Below are positions 14,096-14,953 of a stretch of 14,953 nucleotides of DNA, in pieces. Below the pieces are notes generated by a model. It did not search any database, was not told the origin of the DNA, and was given only the letters and a program-made list of their open reading frames with translations. Position numbers and translations under genes: made by a program. How positions within the stretch are numbered: the stretch's first letter is position 1; each line of letters begins with the position of its first letter. The stretch spans positions 1 to 14,953 of the forward strand of contig CAZZBK010000146.1 of assembly GCA_964652155.1 (NCBI GenBank). The letters run 5' to 3'. This stretch comes from CAZZBK01 sp964652155 (GTDB taxonomy: Bacteria > Planctomycetota > Planctomycetia > Pirellulales > PNKZ01).

Positions 14096-14169
14096 ACTCA
14101 GGGCGATGGCAATCACATTGCCAGCCGGTAGGTTGATGGGTATCATTGGATTGCTTTTTGAAACGAGAG

Positions 14170-14214
14170 CACAGCAAGCCGGACCGTCAAGCGCTGATGG
14201 GACGGCTTGCTGTG
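14170..14214. terminator. 12-bp stem-loop after the HTH genes, possible terminator
   Basis: CACAGCAAGCCG (14170-14181) and CGGCTTGCTGTG (14203-14214) form a perfect stem with a 21-nt loop, 9 bp after the stop at 14224. The minus-strand T-tract after the stem is poor (CTCTCGTTTC), so termination would be weak; an operator dyad is the alternative. Confidence 0.5.
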
Positions 14215-14223
14215 TTTGTGGGG

Positions 14224-14475
14224 CTAGAAAAACTGAATCACGTGCTTTGGTTTCGGGTGGCGACGCCTACGCGCCGGGGCCGCTGGGGCCGCGGTGCGGC
14301 TCTCTAAGAATGCCTCCAGGTCATCGGGGCGAATTCGCCAGCGAGGCCGACCGCTGACACGCTCGGCGATATTAACGGCCCGCAGCTCGCCGGTTGCGAT
14401 CCATGTTCGGACCTTTTCCGCGTCGATCCCAATTTGCTGGGCCACCTCAGGGGGCGTGAGCATTGCGCTAGGCAT
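14224..14475 (-). CDS. excisionase-like HTH protein (second of two)
   Basis: An 83-aa protein. I chose ATG 14475, preceded by GAGGTGG, over ATG 14487. The HTH reads MLTPPEVAQQIGIDAEKVRT, then WIATGELRAVNI, with a wing RWRIRPDDLEAFLESR, which is the usual helix-turn-helix type 17 / excisionase layout. The tail is basic (PARRRRHPKPKH). It overlaps the previous gene by 8 bp. Likely an excision factor or small repressor of the element. Confidence 0.75.
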   Translation of the reverse strand: MPSAMLTPPEVAQQIGIDAEKVRTWIATGELRAVNIAERVSGRPRWRIRPDDLEAFLESRTAAPAAPARRRRHPKPKHVIQFF

Positions 14476-14677
14476 GGGCCACCTCATTCGGCATGGGGAT
14501 CCAGCCGCGAGCGCGTAGGGCGTCGATGATTTGAGGAATCATCGTGGCTGGTATCGCCCGCTTGCCGGCGAACCGGTCGGGCTCGGGAATGTCGCCGAGT
14601 GTGAAAAGTCGGCGGACCTGATGAATTGGAACTCCGCAGAGGTCAGCAGCCTCTTGGGTGCTCAATAATGCTCGCAT
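14468..14677 (-). CDS. excisionase-like HTH protein (first of two)
   Basis: A 69-aa protein starting ATG 14677 after GAGGTGG. The HTH is LLSTQEAADLCGVPIHQVRR, followed by LFTLGDIPEPDRFAGKRAI and a short helix IPQIIDALRARGW. It resembles the MerR/excisionase class but is shorter. It may act with the next HTH protein as a control pair for integration, excision or replication. Confidence 0.7.
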   Translation of the reverse strand: MRALLSTQEAADLCGVPIHQVRRLFTLGDIPEPDRFAGKRAIPATMIPQIIDALRARGWIPMPNEVAHA

Positions 14678-14953
14678 GCGCCACCTCAGTCAGATTGACA
14701 AAATCTGCTGATATGTTTGCGAGGAATTTCAACAGCGAAAGATGCACGGGAATTGAATCAGTATTTTCTCAGAACGGTCAGACTCTAAATCGTTATCCAA
14801 TAGTCGCTAGCGTCTAGCCTGACAAAATCCAAGGATGATTTATCTCAGGGTTTTATCAGCCTCGATTTGCTCGCTCGTTTCTAAGGCTGGTTTAACCGTC
14901 GTGAAATTCTCCGCGCTTGATACACCTGTTGGGCGGTAATCCTATTGCGTGGG
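14678..14953 (-). promoter_or_regulatory. upstream region of the HTH pair
   Basis: This 276-bp AT-richer stretch contains no gene. A dyad CAGATT/AATCTG around TGACA (about 14692-14708) and a direct repeat TGACAAAATC at 14696-14705 and 14820-14829 are possible operators. No promoter stands out. The element's right end is not visible here. Confidence 0.35.

Noticed and set aside
14879..14886. TTCTAAGG, the same eight bases as at the tRNA break, followed by CTGG; possible right attachment site.
   Set aside because: The following sequence has no T-arm or acceptor strand, the stem register is off by one base, and an 8-bp match is expected by chance at this length.

Overview
The window joins an ordinary bacterial chromosome (1 to about 5867) to what looks like an integrated mobile element (about 5868 to beyond 14953). 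Gene content and protein style (assimilatory CysH beside an Rrf2 regulator, RhaB-type rhamnulokinase beside a LacI regulator, GC-rich sequence with modest ribosome binding sites) suggest a planctomycete of the Pirellula type. That assignment is an inference from gene style, not from a marker gene.

Chromosomal part. A PIN-domain toxin and its small partner (51-759, + strand) are followed by a DMP19/DUF4375-like gene whose C-terminal third looks frameshifted. On the minus strand are an Rrf2 regulator and an APS/PAPS reductase (cysH) with a good sigma70 promoter that overlaps an 8-bp palindrome. Rhamnulokinase (rhaB) is divergent from cysH and convergent with a LacI-family regulator, whose own promoter contains a TGAATATTCA palindrome. 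A well-promoted tRNA-Arg(TCT) gene starts at 5828 but is cut off just after the anticodon loop.

Element part. Every gene is on the minus strand. Reading in transcription order from the right: two small excisionase-like HTH proteins; a 232-bp structured gap; then a replication cassette of a 66-aa protein, a DnaD/phage-type initiator containing 11-bp iterons, a DnaC/IstB-like loader and a DnaB helicase. Next come a zinc-ribbon protein and an HTH protein that ends at a strong terminator. A dyad-flanked promoter zone and an apparently structured RNA follow. The last block is a tightly coupled operon: a degenerate tyrosine-recombinase-like protein, a tyrosine recombinase split into two ORFs inside its catalytic domain, two small unknown proteins and a Tat-exported unknown protein. 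That operon ends at an intrinsic terminator facing the broken tRNA gene.

How it fits together. The left end carries nested dyads next to the anticodon loop, consistent with a recombinase attachment site, and the recombinase operon lies nearest to it. Six gene junctions in the element use the same ATGA stop/start overlap. The cassette resembles a phage, phage satellite or integrative plasmid; no capsid, terminase, portal or conjugation gene is visible. The most unusual features are the recombinase divided at an ATGA junction, the tRNA cut at the anticodon loop, the structured RNA ahead of the recombinase operon, and a 30-bp inverted repeat (28/30 matches) that brackets the 4.9-kb left block.
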